DNA of 64,000 nucleotides from JAWSVE01 sp050633885 (GTDB taxonomy: Bacteria > Pseudomonadota > Gammaproteobacteria > Pseudomonadales > Cellvibrionaceae). The position numbers and the translations under genes were made by a program. Below the pieces are notes generated by a model. That model did no database searches. It saw only the letters and a list, made by a program, of their open reading frames with translations, and had not been told where the DNA came from. Positions within the stretch are counted from its first letter, which is position 1; each line of letters begins with the position of its first letter. Where the stretch lies: positions 1 through 64,000 of the forward strand of contig JBOEHK010000004.1 in NCBI GenBank assembly GCA_050633885.1, given 5' to 3'. Shown piece after piece: positions 1 to 10,007 of this stretch.

Positions 1-2132
1 CCGGTTTTAGTTGACCAGTACACTGTAAAGTGCATGGAAGAAATATTCACGGCAATACTAATATCGGGATAATGTGCTTGTAGTGATTTTAATTGTCGGC
101 AACTGGCGTCTAGCACAAAGTTATCAAGTTGATTAATGATTCCCATGCTTTCCATAGCAGGGATAAATTCCATCGGAAGCAAAATGCCTCGCTCTGGATG
201 ATCCCAGCGGACTAAGGCTTCAAAGCCTTGAATGACATTGTCCATAGTAACTTTCGGCTGAAGATATAATGTAAATTCTTCTTGCCCCAGAGCTCGCCTA
301 ATATCAGATTCGAGGGTCAAACTATCATGTGCTTCTTGAGCCATTACGCTACTAAAAACACTAAAGGTATTCCCTCCGCGAGATTTCGCATTATACATCG
401 CGATTTCAGCATTTTTTAAAAGGTCATTCGCTGATTGTTTCTTTGCTGCCAATGCGACTCCCAAACTGCAATTAATGACGATCGAATGGCTATCAAGCTC
501 GATGGGTCGAGAAGTCAGTGCGACTACTTTCTTACATATTTTTTCTAAAAGTGCGAAATCTTTTGCACCTCTTAAGGTGATCGCAAATTCATCGCCGCCT
601 AACCTGGCAACCATTCCTAGATTTCGTGTTGCATTTTTTAATCTCAAACCAATTTTTCCGAGCAGCATGTCACCATACTGATGTCCAAGGGAGTCATTCA
701 GGCGTTTGAAGTTATCAAGGTCAATCATAATTGTCGCCAGTATATTATCCTGCTCGGTGAAGCGATCTAAATCAGATTGAAGTTCATAAAAAAATAAATT
801 TCGATTGGCAAGCCCTGTTAGAGGGTCAAATAAAGAGAGCCGTTCCATTTCTCGTGTTCGTAAATTGACAGCTTTATGTAATGACTCAAATTGATAGGTC
901 ATGGAAGTCATTAAATCATCGACGGTGTCACTTTCGTCTCTGTAGTATGATCTGTGTCTCTGGTGATAGATAAGTTCTCGGGCTTCATGAAATTGTTTGT
1001 CATTTATTAAAGGAATGATCTGAGTTTGTTGTTTGATTCTAGCGTTATATTTTCTCAAATGAAGATTGAAAAAAATGAGTACTAAACATAAAAAAATGGC
1101 GATCAAAATAAGATCTTTAATCTTTGAGGAGATAATTGTATTTCGGCTATCAGTAATATCTTCTACGATTAAATATTGAAGGGATTCGTTTGAAGATGTA
1201 GCGACTGGAAAGCTGGTAAATGAATAATACATATTATCCAGTTCTTCTATTGAATTTAGCTGATTCAAATGATCGCTAGCAGAGTAAGTGTCGGTTAGGG
1301 CCTTAATGGATTCAGGTGTCGATGTCTGCCAATGTTGAGTTATTGACATCGTCCATGTTTCATTGATTTTTGAAGGTTTATCTGTATCACTGTTTGCTTT
1401 TTCTTTATTTGATTTTTTGAGAGTGGTGCCTTCGTTTAATTTCTGTGAAGTAATTGAAGGTTGTAATAGACTCAGATAGATATCTGTCGCGCTGTATAAT
1501 AAATCAGAAAAATACGCCATTGGTTGACTAGCAACAAAGTATCCAATATGTTGATTACCATTATTAAGGCGCAAGCTAATATATTGGCGACACACTTCCT
1601 TGCAGATTATAAAAGAATCGGAGCTTTTCTCTGTGAGAACTTTTTCGGTTATGTCCAATCGATTTTTTTTCGAGTTGCTATTGCCATTACTCTGATCACT
1701 ATTTTTGGCTTTGTTGATGCTCGAGACTAAGTGATTTTTAATGGTGTGGTATAAGTTTCCTTGTGAGTCAAATAAATACGCTTTATCAACTCCCCAGTTT
1801 TTTACTAAGCCGTAAAAATGGCTATTTAATTGATCTTTATAAAGTTTTAATATCTCTCGTGAATGCCTAGCATTCACTTCATTCTGTATTGCTTCAAAAG
1901 AAAAGCCCGTGATAACTGACTGCAAGTTGGCTGCGCTATCTGAAACTTGTGTAGTAAGTTGGCTTGAATGTGTGTTTTTTTTGTCTAATAAAAATCTCTG
2001 CAAAGCATTCGTATATGAGTAATAAAAATACACAGATAACAAAATTGAAAAAAGTGTTGTAAGAATAAGGTTGGTTATTACCAGCTTGGAATTTAATCCC
2101 ATGAATCGGGGAAGAGTTGATTTTTTTGCCAT
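1..2132 (-). CDS. GGDEF-EAL cyclic-di-GMP signalling protein (3' end beyond window)
   Basis: Reading the minus strand from the ATG at 2132 gives an open frame of about 710 codons that runs off the window, so the C-terminus is missing. It begins MAKKSTLPRF, followed by a membrane segment at about residues 14-35, a long periplasmic-type sensor region and a second membrane segment near residue 350. A GGDEF domain follows, with an intact RLGGDEF signature at about residue 510, and then an EAL domain with EALVRW at about residue 640 and a VNIS motif. The RxxD inhibitory site normally five residues before GGDEF reads RNLG, so product inhibition at that site looks absent. The expected role is synthesis and/or hydrolysis of c-di-GMP in response to a periplasmic signal; the balance cannot be judged because the rest of the EAL domain lies outside. 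No strong ribosome binding site precedes the chosen ATG. Confidence 0.9.
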   Translation of the reverse strand, partial: MAKKSTLPRFMGLNSKLVITNLILTTLFSILLSVYFYYSYTNALQRFLLDKKNTHSSQLTTQVSDSAANLQSVITGFSFEAIQNEVNARHSREILKLYKDQLNSHFYGLVKNWGVDKAYLFDSQGNLYHTIKNHLVSSINKAKNSDQSNGNSNSKKNRLDITEKVLTEKSSDSFIICKEVCRQYISLRLNNGNQHIGYFVASQPMAYFSDLLYSATDIYLSLLQPSITSQKLNEGTTLKKSNKEKANSDTDKPSKINETWTMSITQHWQTSTPESIKALTDTYSASDHLNQLNSIEELDNMYYSFTSFPVATSSNESLQYLIVEDITDSRNTIISSKIKDLILIAIFLCLVLIFFNLHLRKYNARIKQQTQIIPLINDKQFHEARELIYHQRHRSYYRDESDTVDDLMTSMTYQFESLHKAVNLRTREMERLSLFDPLTGLANRNLFFYELQSDLDRFTEQDNILATIMIDLDNFKRLNDSLGHQYGDMLLGKIGLRLKNATRNLGMVARLGGDEFAITLRGAKDFALLEKICKKVVALTSRPIELDSHSIVINCSLGVALAAKKQSANDLLKNAEIAMYNAKSRGGNTFSVFSSVMAQEAHDSLTLESDIRRALGQEEFTLYLQPKVTMDNVIQGFEALVRWDHPERGILLPMEFIPAMESMGIINQLDNFVLDASCRQLKSLQAHYPDISIAVNISSMHFTVYWSTKT

Positions 2133-2514
2133 CAGATGACCACGTGATTTCACGGATAATATTTCCTAATGGAATGAGTTGATAATGACGTTATCTCACT
2201 ATCAAGTATTGGTTTTAGATATTCTTATTCTATGATTTTATGTTCAATATGTGAGTTTTTGACTTTAATCGCGAGCATGATCAATAGATTAGTAGCGATT
2301 TTTTTTGTATATCCATGAGTATAGGATATTTATTTTTTTATGCAGGCTTTTGTTGGGTAAATTCAAACTATTTTGTGAGGGTGTGCTGTATAAAGCAGTA
2401 TGAGGGAGTGATGAGACACTAAGTGTTGAATAGAGGTTGTATTTTGGGTGTGTCAATCCGTTGGTCAGTTTGTCCCTTTTGTAACTAAATAAACATAATG
2501 AGATAAAACAACCG
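2133..2514. other. Spacer between GGDEF-EAL gene and Crp-like gene
   Basis: This 382-bp AT-rich stretch lies between two minus-strand genes and should hold the promoter of the GGDEF-EAL gene. A 77-codon frame at 2289-2522 has no recognisable features and overlaps the end of the upstream gene, so it is not called. No clear terminator hairpin is visible. Confidence 0.5.
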
Positions 2515-3198
2515 TTAAGCAAACTGTTTTAATGTTGTCCCTAATCGCTGGTAATGGGTTTCTTTTTCATCTTTAAGCGATTTTTTATCGATTAATGAAA
2601 GTTTACGCATAATTTTCTTTTTTGATCGAGAAAAGCTGACTGGCGTCATGTTGAGAAAGTTTGCCAGTTGATACTGAGGTACTTTGTCAAATAAATTCGA
2701 CCTTTCACGTAATAAATACTCTAGGCGCTCTTCGCCACTACGACAGCTGATATCCATAATATGCTTTTGCATATTGACACAGCTTTGTCGTAATTGCTTC
2801 CCGTACCAAATAGAGAGTTCGTGATCTGTTTCGATAAGGTTTAAGTAATCAGAACATTTTATTCGGTATGCCTTAGCAGGTGTTACAGCGGACAATGAAT
2901 ATACGCAGCCAACGCGCTCTTCATAAGAATTCAAACTGCCCGTACCTGTTCTGGCTTCATGGAGTGCAATAATGACGTCAAGTCCATCACTTCGAAGGCC
3001 GTGTTCACGAATTATCCCTTCAGAAATTACATATAACCACTCAGCAATCTCGCCTTCAGTTTGAAGTACATCGTTTTTTTTATATTCGACATGTTCAACC
3101 TTATTGGCGATGCTTTCTAATGTTTTCATTGAAAGCCTATTGCTGCACAGGGCCACTTTAGACATTAACTCGATATATTTTTCTTGGTCATTATTCAT
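2515..3198 (-). CDS. Crp/Fnr-family transcriptional regulator
   Basis: A 227-residue protein with an N-terminal cyclic-nucleotide-binding-type beta-roll at about residues 20-130 (EYKKNDVLQTEGEIAEWLYV and the following ISEG turn), a long connecting helix, and a C-terminal winged helix-turn-helix at about 170-195 (VPQYQLANFLNMTPVSFSRS). The Fnr cysteine set for an iron-sulfur cluster and the standard cAMP-contact residues of CRP are not evident, so the effector is unknown. It is best described as a one-component regulator of the wider Crp/Fnr superfamily. It is a single gene with no operon partner; the 445-bp upstream spacer probably carries its promoter. Start ATG at 3198. Confidence 0.88.
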   Translation of the reverse strand: MNNDQEKYIELMSKVALCSNRLSMKTLESIANKVEHVEYKKNDVLQTEGEIAEWLYVISEGIIREHGLRSDGLDVIIALHEARTGTGSLNSYEERVGCVYSLSAVTPAKAYRIKCSDYLNLIETDHELSIWYGKQLRQSCVNMQKHIMDISCRSGEERLEYLLRERSNLFDKVPQYQLANFLNMTPVSFSRSKKKIMRKLSLIDKKSLKDEKETHYQRLGTTLKQFA

Positions 3199-3643
3199 TA
3201 TATAAATCCAAATTCATTTTGGTCGAATAACTGATACATGTCATTAAATACACATAGCCAAATGCACATAGTGCTGGTTAGCTAAACATTATTGCTGAAA
3301 TTAATAGTAGGTTGTTTGAGTTTTAAACATATCAGATGCTATCAATTGATTAAAGAAAACACTATAACTTTTATTGATGCCTATGATGGGATGTGAATAA
3401 AAAATACAACTATAGTTGTAACCAAAACAAAAATAATATCATTTGATAATATTTTTGGTTGACAGGGCAAGTATTATGTACGCGATTATATGAATGCCAC
3501 GGATTGCGGATGACTTAAAAGACTAAACAATTATTTTGACCAATGTTTATTTCAAAAAAAGTTAAGATACGTCTTATTATTGGTTTCTGAAAAATGACTG
3601 GCCAGTTGCAGTGATTGATAGGTTGATAAGCTGCTTGAGTGAT
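3199..3643. other. Spacer with a short imperfect tandem duplication
   Basis: This 445-bp AT-rich spacer lies upstream of the Crp-like gene and downstream of the DTW fusion gene. It contains an imperfect 14-bp tandem duplication at 3246-3259 and 3260-3273 (11 of 14 identical, core CACATAG). No gene, no RNA and no convincing terminator seen. Confidence 0.45.
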
Positions 3644-4774
3644 CTACTTTGTCGATACTGCTTGCCCTGTATTTTTTGAGTAGTTAATCATTTCTTTATA
3701 ATTTTTATCGTATGTTGATTTCCCCATTTTTGTTATTTGATGTTCGATGAAATCGGAAAACATACGGTTTAATGCTTGGTCATTCATTATCCATGAAAAA
3801 GTTTCTATGCTGGATAGTTCTTCAGTTGATGATACTTTTCTGATCAAGTAATTCGAAACCTTTGTTGGTTTGACAGTTGTTTTCGGTAAACCTTTTAACC
3901 ATTTATTTAAATGTAGAATTTTTTTTGACTTTCGCCATGTAGCATCAATTAATATGAAATTTTTGGTTTTATCAGAGCCAGCTTGATCAACCTGTCTTTC
4001 TGTTTTTTTAGTATTGATTATATTTGATGGATTAAAATGGTTAGGACCTATGTCAGGGAAAAGAAGAGATAAGTCTGAGGCTCGTACAGGTGAAAATATT
4101 TCGCCTTCTTTAACCAATACATTAGGGTATCGCTGCTTAATTAACGATACTGTTGACAGCGTACGTCTTCTTTCGTTTGGATGTCTTAAGATAATAATCG
4201 GGGGAATATCTAAGAGAGGTTTTATAGATCCGCATCTACATACCTTTCTTGGTAACCCGCAACCAAAGCAATAACGGCTTTCGGTGATTGATTGATGATA
4301 GATTGCAGTTCGTTTTATTTTCGTTTCATCAAGATGCCAGCGAACGCCGATTATTTTTCCGTGTTTGTCGGTTTGCAATTCAATATTTCGCTGAGATAAT
4401 CCGTTTTCTTTTTTGGTCGAGTCAATAATGGGAACTCGGTAAGTGAATTCATCAATTTTAACGGGTAAGCCCCTCGTGACTAATACATGCCCTGTGTCAC
4501 CTTTCTTGGGCAGCTGATCTTTACGCCATGCGAATAGATGACCTTCTTTAATATTATCAATTCTATTGCTTCCTATTTCTTGTAAAACAGAAAAATAATG
4601 AACAGCTTGAGGGCGATCAATTTGGTAGGGGAGGGGAATGTTATGTTGATCAAATAATAAGTTAATAAAACCTGAGCAGTCACAGGTAATGCTTTCGTTT
4701 TCTACAGCGCTTTCCCTGGAAAATTTTCTGTGTGGAATTTTGAGCCAGAGGCTTAGCGTTTTTTCAATGTCCAT
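3644..4774 (-). CDS. NlpC/P60-like domain fused to DTW (TapT-type) tRNA-uridine aminocarboxypropyltransferase domain
   Basis: A 376-residue two-domain protein. Residues about 1-160 resemble an NlpC/P60-like papain fold: CDCSGF with candidate catalytic Cys33, TGHVLV with His96, and a polar residue (IIDST, about Asp118) in the third position. Residues about 168-350 form a DTW domain: a four-cysteine cluster C169/C172/C179/C181 (CFGCGLPRKVCRCGS), the SAM-site region ILRHPNERRR, and the D-x-T-W signature as DATW at 277-280. The DTW family (E. coli TapT/YfiP) transfers the aminocarboxypropyl group of SAM to uridine 47 of tRNA. There is no signal peptide, so a cytoplasmic location is expected, which is odd for a P60-type domain that normally cuts cell-wall peptides. 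The gene stands alone. The fusion is seen in the sequence; its function is inference. Confidence 0.8.
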   Translation of the reverse strand: MDIEKTLSLWLKIPHRKFSRESAVENESITCDCSGFINLLFDQHNIPLPYQIDRPQAVHYFSVLQEIGSNRIDNIKEGHLFAWRKDQLPKKGDTGHVLVTRGLPVKIDEFTYRVPIIDSTKKENGLSQRNIELQTDKHGKIIGVRWHLDETKIKRTAIYHQSITESRYCFGCGLPRKVCRCGSIKPLLDIPPIIILRHPNERRRTLSTVSLIKQRYPNVLVKEGEIFSPVRASDLSLLFPDIGPNHFNPSNIINTKKTERQVDQAGSDKTKNFILIDATWRKSKKILHLNKWLKGLPKTTVKPTKVSNYLIRKVSSTEELSSIETFSWIMNDQALNRMFSDFIEHQITKMGKSTYDKNYKEMINYSKNTGQAVSTK

Positions 4775-4877
4775 AGAAATATTTATTGTGGTGAATAATG
4801 AAAGGGAAAATAGTTTTATTATAGGGGCGTTGTTTTCAGATGAATTGAAAATAGAACAATTGGAATGTATAGACTAA

Positions 4878-4906
4878 CAAAAAAGCCGGCATATCGCCGA
4901 CTTTAT
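4878..4906 (-). terminator. Rho-independent terminator of the secreted S9 peptidase gene
   Basis: On the minus strand a 9-bp stem (AAAGTCGGC / GCCGGCTTT, one T-G pair, 5-nt loop) spans 4882-4904 and is followed by a run of T. It lies 40 bp past the stop codon of the peptidase gene. Confidence 0.75.
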
Positions 4907-4945
4907 TTGTAGGTGGTTATGTAATCCGTAGTGATGAAAATATCA

Positions 4946-6889
4946 CTATAATCCACCAGGGCCACAACGATTCGCGAGGTAATCTTCTATGGATCCTAAG
5001 ACATTGACATGATGAGTGGGCCACCAAGGTAGACTGTGCCATAAATCAGGAATTTCGTTGTACTCAACTGTTTTACCAGCTTTTTCTAGTGCTTTATAAA
5101 ATTTTCGTGATTGTTCAACAGGTACTCGTTGATCGCGATCACCATGAAAAATATAAATGGGTATATTGGCATCTTTCACATGCTCTATCGGGGATAGTCC
5201 AGCGATGGTTGGGTTTTGAAATTCTCGTCCAAATTTTCCTTCAAAGGTGACCTTGTCAAACGTGGCAAGCTCAGATAATCCTGCGCCAGCGATGGCGCAT
5301 TGGTAGGGAGAATTTGGTCTGACAACAGCAGCCATAGCTGCATATCCGCCATAGGAATAACCATAAATCGCCATGCGGTCTTTTGCAGCTATGCCTTCTT
5401 TTACTAACCATTCGGCGCCATCGTCTTTATCATCTTGCATTTTTTGGCCCCATTCTCTATCGCCAGCGCGCCAAAGCTTTTGTCCCCAACCGTCTGAACC
5501 ACGATATTGAGGCTGTAATACGGCGTATCCTCGGTTTGCGAGAAATTGAACCCAACGATCAAAACCATAAAAGTCTCGAGCCCAGGGTCCGCCATGAGGC
5601 ATGATCACTGTTGGATAGGGAGCTTTTCCTGTGTTTGGTATCGTCAGGTAAGCCGGAATTTTTAAACCATCACGCGCTTTGTAAGTGACAAACTTCATGT
5701 CAGCAAGTTGTTCTGGTTTTAAGTTAGGAAAAGATCGGCCGAGGGCAATTAATTCTTTACCATTAACCATTAAATAATAAGCGCCGGGCTCTTTTACGCC
5801 GGTAGATTTAACCACCATAACTGTCATGTCGTCCGACATGGATGTTATTTTGTGACCCTGATCTTTGGGTAGGGCGGCGTCGAGTTGTTTTTGTAATTGT
5901 TTGCGAACTGGATCGACATAATGTGTTTTTCTTTTTGCGCCGTCAGTTGTGTAGCTAATGACCTGGCCAAGATTTTGAGGGTTTGAGCTAAAAGTGACAC
6001 CGGATATGCTGAAGTCGTCGCTTGCTAATATGGGCTCGCCCAATTTGCGAGTGTTCAAGTCGTACTTGAAAAGAGCAGACTTATCTCTGTTAAGATTATT
6101 CATCATGTAGACATGTTGGCCATCTATATCAAATCCGATGGGCTGCATACCTTCTCTTTTGCGAGCGTATAGTGAATGATGAAATTCCATTTCACCCGTT
6201 TTTGGATTTATATAAGAGAACTCTATACGTGTGTCTTCGCCACTACCTTTTAATTCGCTTTCACCGATGACTTCGCCCAAAGGGTTATTAAAAAAATCTT
6301 TTTTAGGTGATCCTCGATAAATGCGTTTTGCAATAAAATTTTTTAAATTAAGTTTATAAATATCTGTTGCATAGTCTAAATTGGTTGCTGTAACTAAAAC
6401 ATTGTCGGGTTCTAGAGGAAGTGTGTTCATAAGACCAGCATCTAATTTTTCTTTACTAGATAAAATCTCTCTGAATTTTTTCCCTTTTGTGTCGACTATG
6501 TAAGCTTTGTTTTTAAACCAACGAGTTGGTCTTCCGCCGTATCTGTAATCAAATTTTTGTCGGCCAACGACCATTAGCTGTTCGTTACTAAGCCAAAAAA
6601 CTGACAGTGCTTTAACATCTTTTGGTGCGAATCTTACTGGAGATTTTGATAGATCTTTCGTTTGCCAAACTGTTATATCAGGTGCTTGATCTGTTTTTTG
6701 AATCGTGAGCGCAACGAGTTTGTTTCCGTCAGGCGATACATTGACACTGCTTATCACTGGATCGTGAGTCCAAGCTTGCATTGGAATTATCTGAGACGAA
6801 GAAGTATTTGCGCTCAATGAGTTTGAAAAAAAAGTGAAGAACATTAATGTGAAAAATATCATGAAATGTTGATTGCTTTGTTTTCGCAT
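4946..6889 (-). CDS. Secreted S9 (prolyl oligopeptidase family) peptidase
   Basis: A 647-residue alpha/beta-hydrolase peptidase of clan SC family S9, of the acylaminoacyl/dipeptidyl peptidase type. It has an N-terminal signal peptide (MIFFTLMFFTFFSNSLSA), a beta-propeller region at about 45-400, and a C-terminal catalytic domain. The triad is visible: nucleophile Ser512 in GYSYGG, Asp586 in HGDRDQRVP and His618 in DLWHS. It would trim oligopeptides in the periplasm or outside the cell. It lies just downstream of the TonB-dependent receptor gene on the same strand, with a 139-bp gap containing a hairpin at 6970-6991, so the two may work together in peptide acquisition (inference). A terminator follows the gene. 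A second, cytoplasmic S9 enzyme is encoded at 14944-17052. Confidence 0.93.
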   Translation of the reverse strand: MRKQSNQHFMIFFTLMFFTFFSNSLSANTSSSQIIPMQAWTHDPVISSVNVSPDGNKLVALTIQKTDQAPDITVWQTKDLSKSPVRFAPKDVKALSVFWLSNEQLMVVGRQKFDYRYGGRPTRWFKNKAYIVDTKGKKFREILSSKEKLDAGLMNTLPLEPDNVLVTATNLDYATDIYKLNLKNFIAKRIYRGSPKKDFFNNPLGEVIGESELKGSGEDTRIEFSYINPKTGEMEFHHSLYARKREGMQPIGFDIDGQHVYMMNNLNRDKSALFKYDLNTRKLGEPILASDDFSISGVTFSSNPQNLGQVISYTTDGAKRKTHYVDPVRKQLQKQLDAALPKDQGHKITSMSDDMTVMVVKSTGVKEPGAYYLMVNGKELIALGRSFPNLKPEQLADMKFVTYKARDGLKIPAYLTIPNTGKAPYPTVIMPHGGPWARDFYGFDRWVQFLANRGYAVLQPQYRGSDGWGQKLWRAGDREWGQKMQDDKDDGAEWLVKEGIAAKDRMAIYGYSYGGYAAMAAVVRPNSPYQCAIAGAGLSELATFDKVTFEGKFGREFQNPTIAGLSPIEHVKDANIPIYIFHGDRDQRVPVEQSRKFYKALEKAGKTVEYNEIPDLWHSLPWWPTHHVNVLGSIEDYLANRCGPGGL

Positions 6890-6969
6890 TTCTAGTCTCT
6901 CTTAATTAAATGTGATGCTTTTTCTATTCAAAATAGGCTTTGTTATAATACACATAAGCTTTAGTCTTT

Positions 6970-6991
6970 ATACGATGCTGATGCATCGTAT
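6970..6991 (-). repeat. Perfect 9-bp inverted repeat between receptor and peptidase genes
   Basis: ATACGATGC and GCATCGTAT flank a 4-nt loop in the 139-bp gap. There is no T-run on either side, so it is not a textbook terminator. It could partially terminate or stabilise the receptor mRNA, or be a regulator site. Confidence 0.4.
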
Positions 6992-7028
6992 GAAGGCCAA
7001 AAGCCTATGTAGCTTAGTTCAGTTACTC

Positions 7029-10007
7029 TTAAAAGAATTTTGAAAACTGTAAGACAAATGATCTTCCGAGTATGTCATACCCTGTTCCTGGTAGGGTATT
7101 GAAGACTCGACCAGCGCTATCTGAGCTGACATTACTGCCTACAATCGGCGGTTGCTTGTTACCTATATTTCGAATTGTTCCTATGATTTCCCAATCATCT
7201 GGACTTCTATATCGAGCGCCCAATGTGTGGTAAATCGCACTGTTTGCTTTATAGGTAGAGTTAGGTGTTTCGACCCCACCAATATCTACAGTAGTAGGTT
7301 CTTCTTCTGATTCGCCGATATAGCTCATGTTCCATGTGATTAACCAATCTTTGTAATCAAATCGGAAGTCAACATCACCACGCCATTCTGGAAACCCCCA
7401 ACGCTCTTCGAGGTCGTAGGACTCTTCGAATAACTCAACGGTTTGCTCATCTAATTTTACAAACGCTGCATCTATTGCGAAATCAAAAGAAGGGAATGAA
7501 TATTCATAAGCAATATCAATATCAATACCTTTAGTGGCCTCTATCCCGACATTAACTAAGCTAGAATCAACATCTGTTAGAGCGCCGCTTGCATCTCGAG
7601 GGCTCGTTCGGCTACAAAATGCATTTGAAAAATTTTCTGAGTTATAGCAACTAAAAAGCACATATCCTACCGATGGGCCTGCGACAGAATTTTCGATTTC
7701 GATATCAAACCAGCTAAGTGATATTGAAAGACCGAGATCGAGCGGAGTGAAAATAAATCCTGCTGTCCATGAGTCAGACGTTTCAGCCTCTAAGTCTTGA
7801 TTTCCTCCTGTCACTGAGCGAATAGACGGTAACGCTCCGGTTGTTCCAAAATCAGGCGCTAATCCTAGAGACGCGCAGTTGTCATATAAGTTGTCTCCAG
7901 GATTGTTGTTTGTTCCATAATCGATACATGGATCTGCACCAAAAGGAGAGACAAATCCTGTCTGGTTTGCTAAAAACTGCTCATAAAGTGCGGGAGCTCG
8001 AAATGAGGTGCCTTTTGTACCACGGAGTCTCAGCGTTTCATTTATTTGCCAATTTATTCTTACTCGGTAGGTATCATCGCTTCCATAAGAATCATAATCG
8101 GTATAGCGATAGGAGCCATCAATTAATAGCTCTTCAGCTAAAAATAAGTTACTTAGAATTGGAATTTCTAATTCAGTGAAAACTTCTTTCACTTTATCTG
8201 TTCCTGTTGTAATACCCGATGAGGTAAAAGAGTAGATGTTATCGAACTGAGCTTCTATATCAGGTGTGTCGTCGATATAACTCTCTCTCGCTTCAATCCC
8301 TATTACGGTGTTGAGTGGTCCTGCAGGTAATTCGAATAGGGGGCCAGTAACATAACCGCTTAGTTGTTTTTGGCGATAGGTTGTTTCTCCTTTGGTATCT
8401 TTTCGAGCAAAATCCAAAAATTCTGCAGGTAGTTGCCCATTTAAAAGAGCAGCTTCCGTAAATAAATCGACAGGAACGCAATTTGGAAAGTTGACTAAAT
8501 CATTACACACTAAATTATTGTTTGTATCTAATGAAGCATCCAGCGAGGCGTAAAACCTATCCTCAATAAACCGTTGGGCTTCATATATCCCTTTTGAGTT
8601 GCTGTATCCCAAATAAGCGTCATAGGTCCATTCAGAGGTGATATCACCTTTTATGCCAACAAATGTATTTGATCGCTCAACTTCAATGTTTTGAGTAGGA
8701 CTCATAATTTCATAAGTTGGTAGGACGGGCACTGCGACATCACCGTCAGCAATACCTAGTGGGCCAAGTATGCCGAATGGATTAGTTGGGTTATCCGCAG
8801 GCACATTTGGAAACACTTGCGAGTAGCCACTGGTGGCCTGAGTTTCTCTTTTATTGTAATAAAACTCACCGTAGATCGTTGCGCTTCTTCCAAAGACTTC
8901 AACATCGATGTCCGCAAAAGAGGTAATTGAAAACAGTTCTGTTTCTGGAACAATTTCTTCGATGCCAAAGCTTCTTGTATCGTTGTAAAAGGGTCCTTGG
9001 CTGTCAAGTGGGCCCTCGGGAGCTCGAGTGAAAAAGGGAATACCAATTAAGCCGTTTACTAACGGATCATAATTGGGGTTAGCGGGTGTTGCACTGGGAT
9101 CTAATGATGGGTCATAGCGCACAAATCCAAATGGCGAAACGGACAAGCCATAAATAAACCCAAAGCAGAGAGGCTCTCCGGTGGCAGGGTCGGTGTTATC
9201 GATAACACCATCGCCATCACTGTCGACAGTTCTAGCGTTAGTATCGCACTCACTGTACTCACGATCAGTTCGTACCAGATTTTCTTGCTTAGAATAATTG
9301 GCGCCAATATTAAAAGACCAATTCTCACCGATTGTTCCCCAAATACTATCAAGGCTATAGGCTTTCGCTCCTCCTTGGTGAGTGTCTACGCCTGTTGCAT
9401 TGAATTGGAATCCATCAACACGTTCTTTTGTAATTACGTTGACAACACCACCAACGGCATCCGCACCGTAAATTGATGAAGCACCGTCTTTTAAAATTTC
9501 ATAGCGGTTAACAATCGTAGAAGGGAGAGAAGAAAGGTCGACAGAGTTTACGGCTCCGCGAACACCTGATGGTCCCCAGCGTTTACCGTTAACGAGAGTT
9601 AACGTTCTTTGAGCGCCTAAGCCACGTAATCCAATTGAATTTGCTCCTGGTCCACCATCTGTCACAAAGCCAGAGAATGAATCATCAATTTGTTGCCCAG
9701 AGGCTGCAGCCGAGCTTTGAAGAATATCACTAGCGTCAATTAAGCCAGCCAGTGCGGACCGCTCAGCCGTAATGACTTGAATGGGAGATGTGCTAGAAAA
9801 TGTGTCTCGCTTAATCCGGGATCCTGTGACTGTGATTTCATCAACCTCTTTGACATCATTACATTCAGGGTCATCAATCCCTTCTGAACAGTCAACAGTT
9901 GAAATGCTTGAATTATTTTCTTGAGAATGGATGACAGTAGAACTAAGCATGCAGAATATAAAGAGTGTCGCTCCAAAGATACAATGATTATTTAATGATT
10001 TAATCAT
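7029..10007 (-). CDS. TonB-dependent outer-membrane receptor
   Basis: A 992-residue receptor with a signal peptide (about residues 1-28), a TonB-box-like stretch (DEITVTGSRIKRD) near residue 56, a plug domain at about 65-190 (SIGLRGLGAQRTLTLVNGKR, then LKDGASSIYGADAVGGVVNV), and a 22-strand-type beta-barrel ending in an aromatic residue (LQFSKFF). It imports a substrate across the outer membrane using TonB/ExbBD energy. The class (no N-terminal STN domain, long barrel) and the adjacent S9 peptidase suggest peptides or other organic oligomers rather than siderophores; this is inference. An acidic DSDGDGVIDN loop near residue 260 resembles a calcium-binding thrombospondin-type-3 repeat and would lie in an extracellular loop. 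The promoter should lie in 10008-10290. Confidence 0.93.
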   Translation of the reverse strand: MIKSLNNHCIFGATLFIFCMLSSTVIHSQENNSSISTVDCSEGIDDPECNDVKEVDEITVTGSRIKRDTFSSTSPIQVITAERSALAGLIDASDILQSSAAASGQQIDDSFSGFVTDGGPGANSIGLRGLGAQRTLTLVNGKRWGPSGVRGAVNSVDLSSLPSTIVNRYEILKDGASSIYGADAVGGVVNVITKERVDGFQFNATGVDTHQGGAKAYSLDSIWGTIGENWSFNIGANYSKQENLVRTDREYSECDTNARTVDSDGDGVIDNTDPATGEPLCFGFIYGLSVSPFGFVRYDPSLDPSATPANPNYDPLVNGLIGIPFFTRAPEGPLDSQGPFYNDTRSFGIEEIVPETELFSITSFADIDVEVFGRSATIYGEFYYNKRETQATSGYSQVFPNVPADNPTNPFGILGPLGIADGDVAVPVLPTYEIMSPTQNIEVERSNTFVGIKGDITSEWTYDAYLGYSNSKGIYEAQRFIEDRFYASLDASLDTNNNLVCNDLVNFPNCVPVDLFTEAALLNGQLPAEFLDFARKDTKGETTYRQKQLSGYVTGPLFELPAGPLNTVIGIEARESYIDDTPDIEAQFDNIYSFTSSGITTGTDKVKEVFTELEIPILSNLFLAEELLIDGSYRYTDYDSYGSDDTYRVRINWQINETLRLRGTKGTSFRAPALYEQFLANQTGFVSPFGADPCIDYGTNNNPGDNLYDNCASLGLAPDFGTTGALPSIRSVTGGNQDLEAETSDSWTAGFIFTPLDLGLSISLSWFDIEIENSVAGPSVGYVLFSCYNSENFSNAFCSRTSPRDASGALTDVDSSLVNVGIEATKGIDIDIAYEYSFPSFDFAIDAAFVKLDEQTVELFEESYDLEERWGFPEWRGDVDFRFDYKDWLITWNMSYIGESEEEPTTVDIGGVETPNSTYKANSAIYHTLGARYRSPDDWEIIGTIRNIGNKQPPIVGSNVSSDSAGRVFNTLPGTGYDILGRSFVLQFSKFF

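Noticed and set aside
2289..2522. 77-codon minus-strand frame between GGDEF-EAL and Crp-like genes
   Set aside because: No ribosome site, no recognisable domain, overlaps the end of the Crp-like gene, and low-complexity composition.
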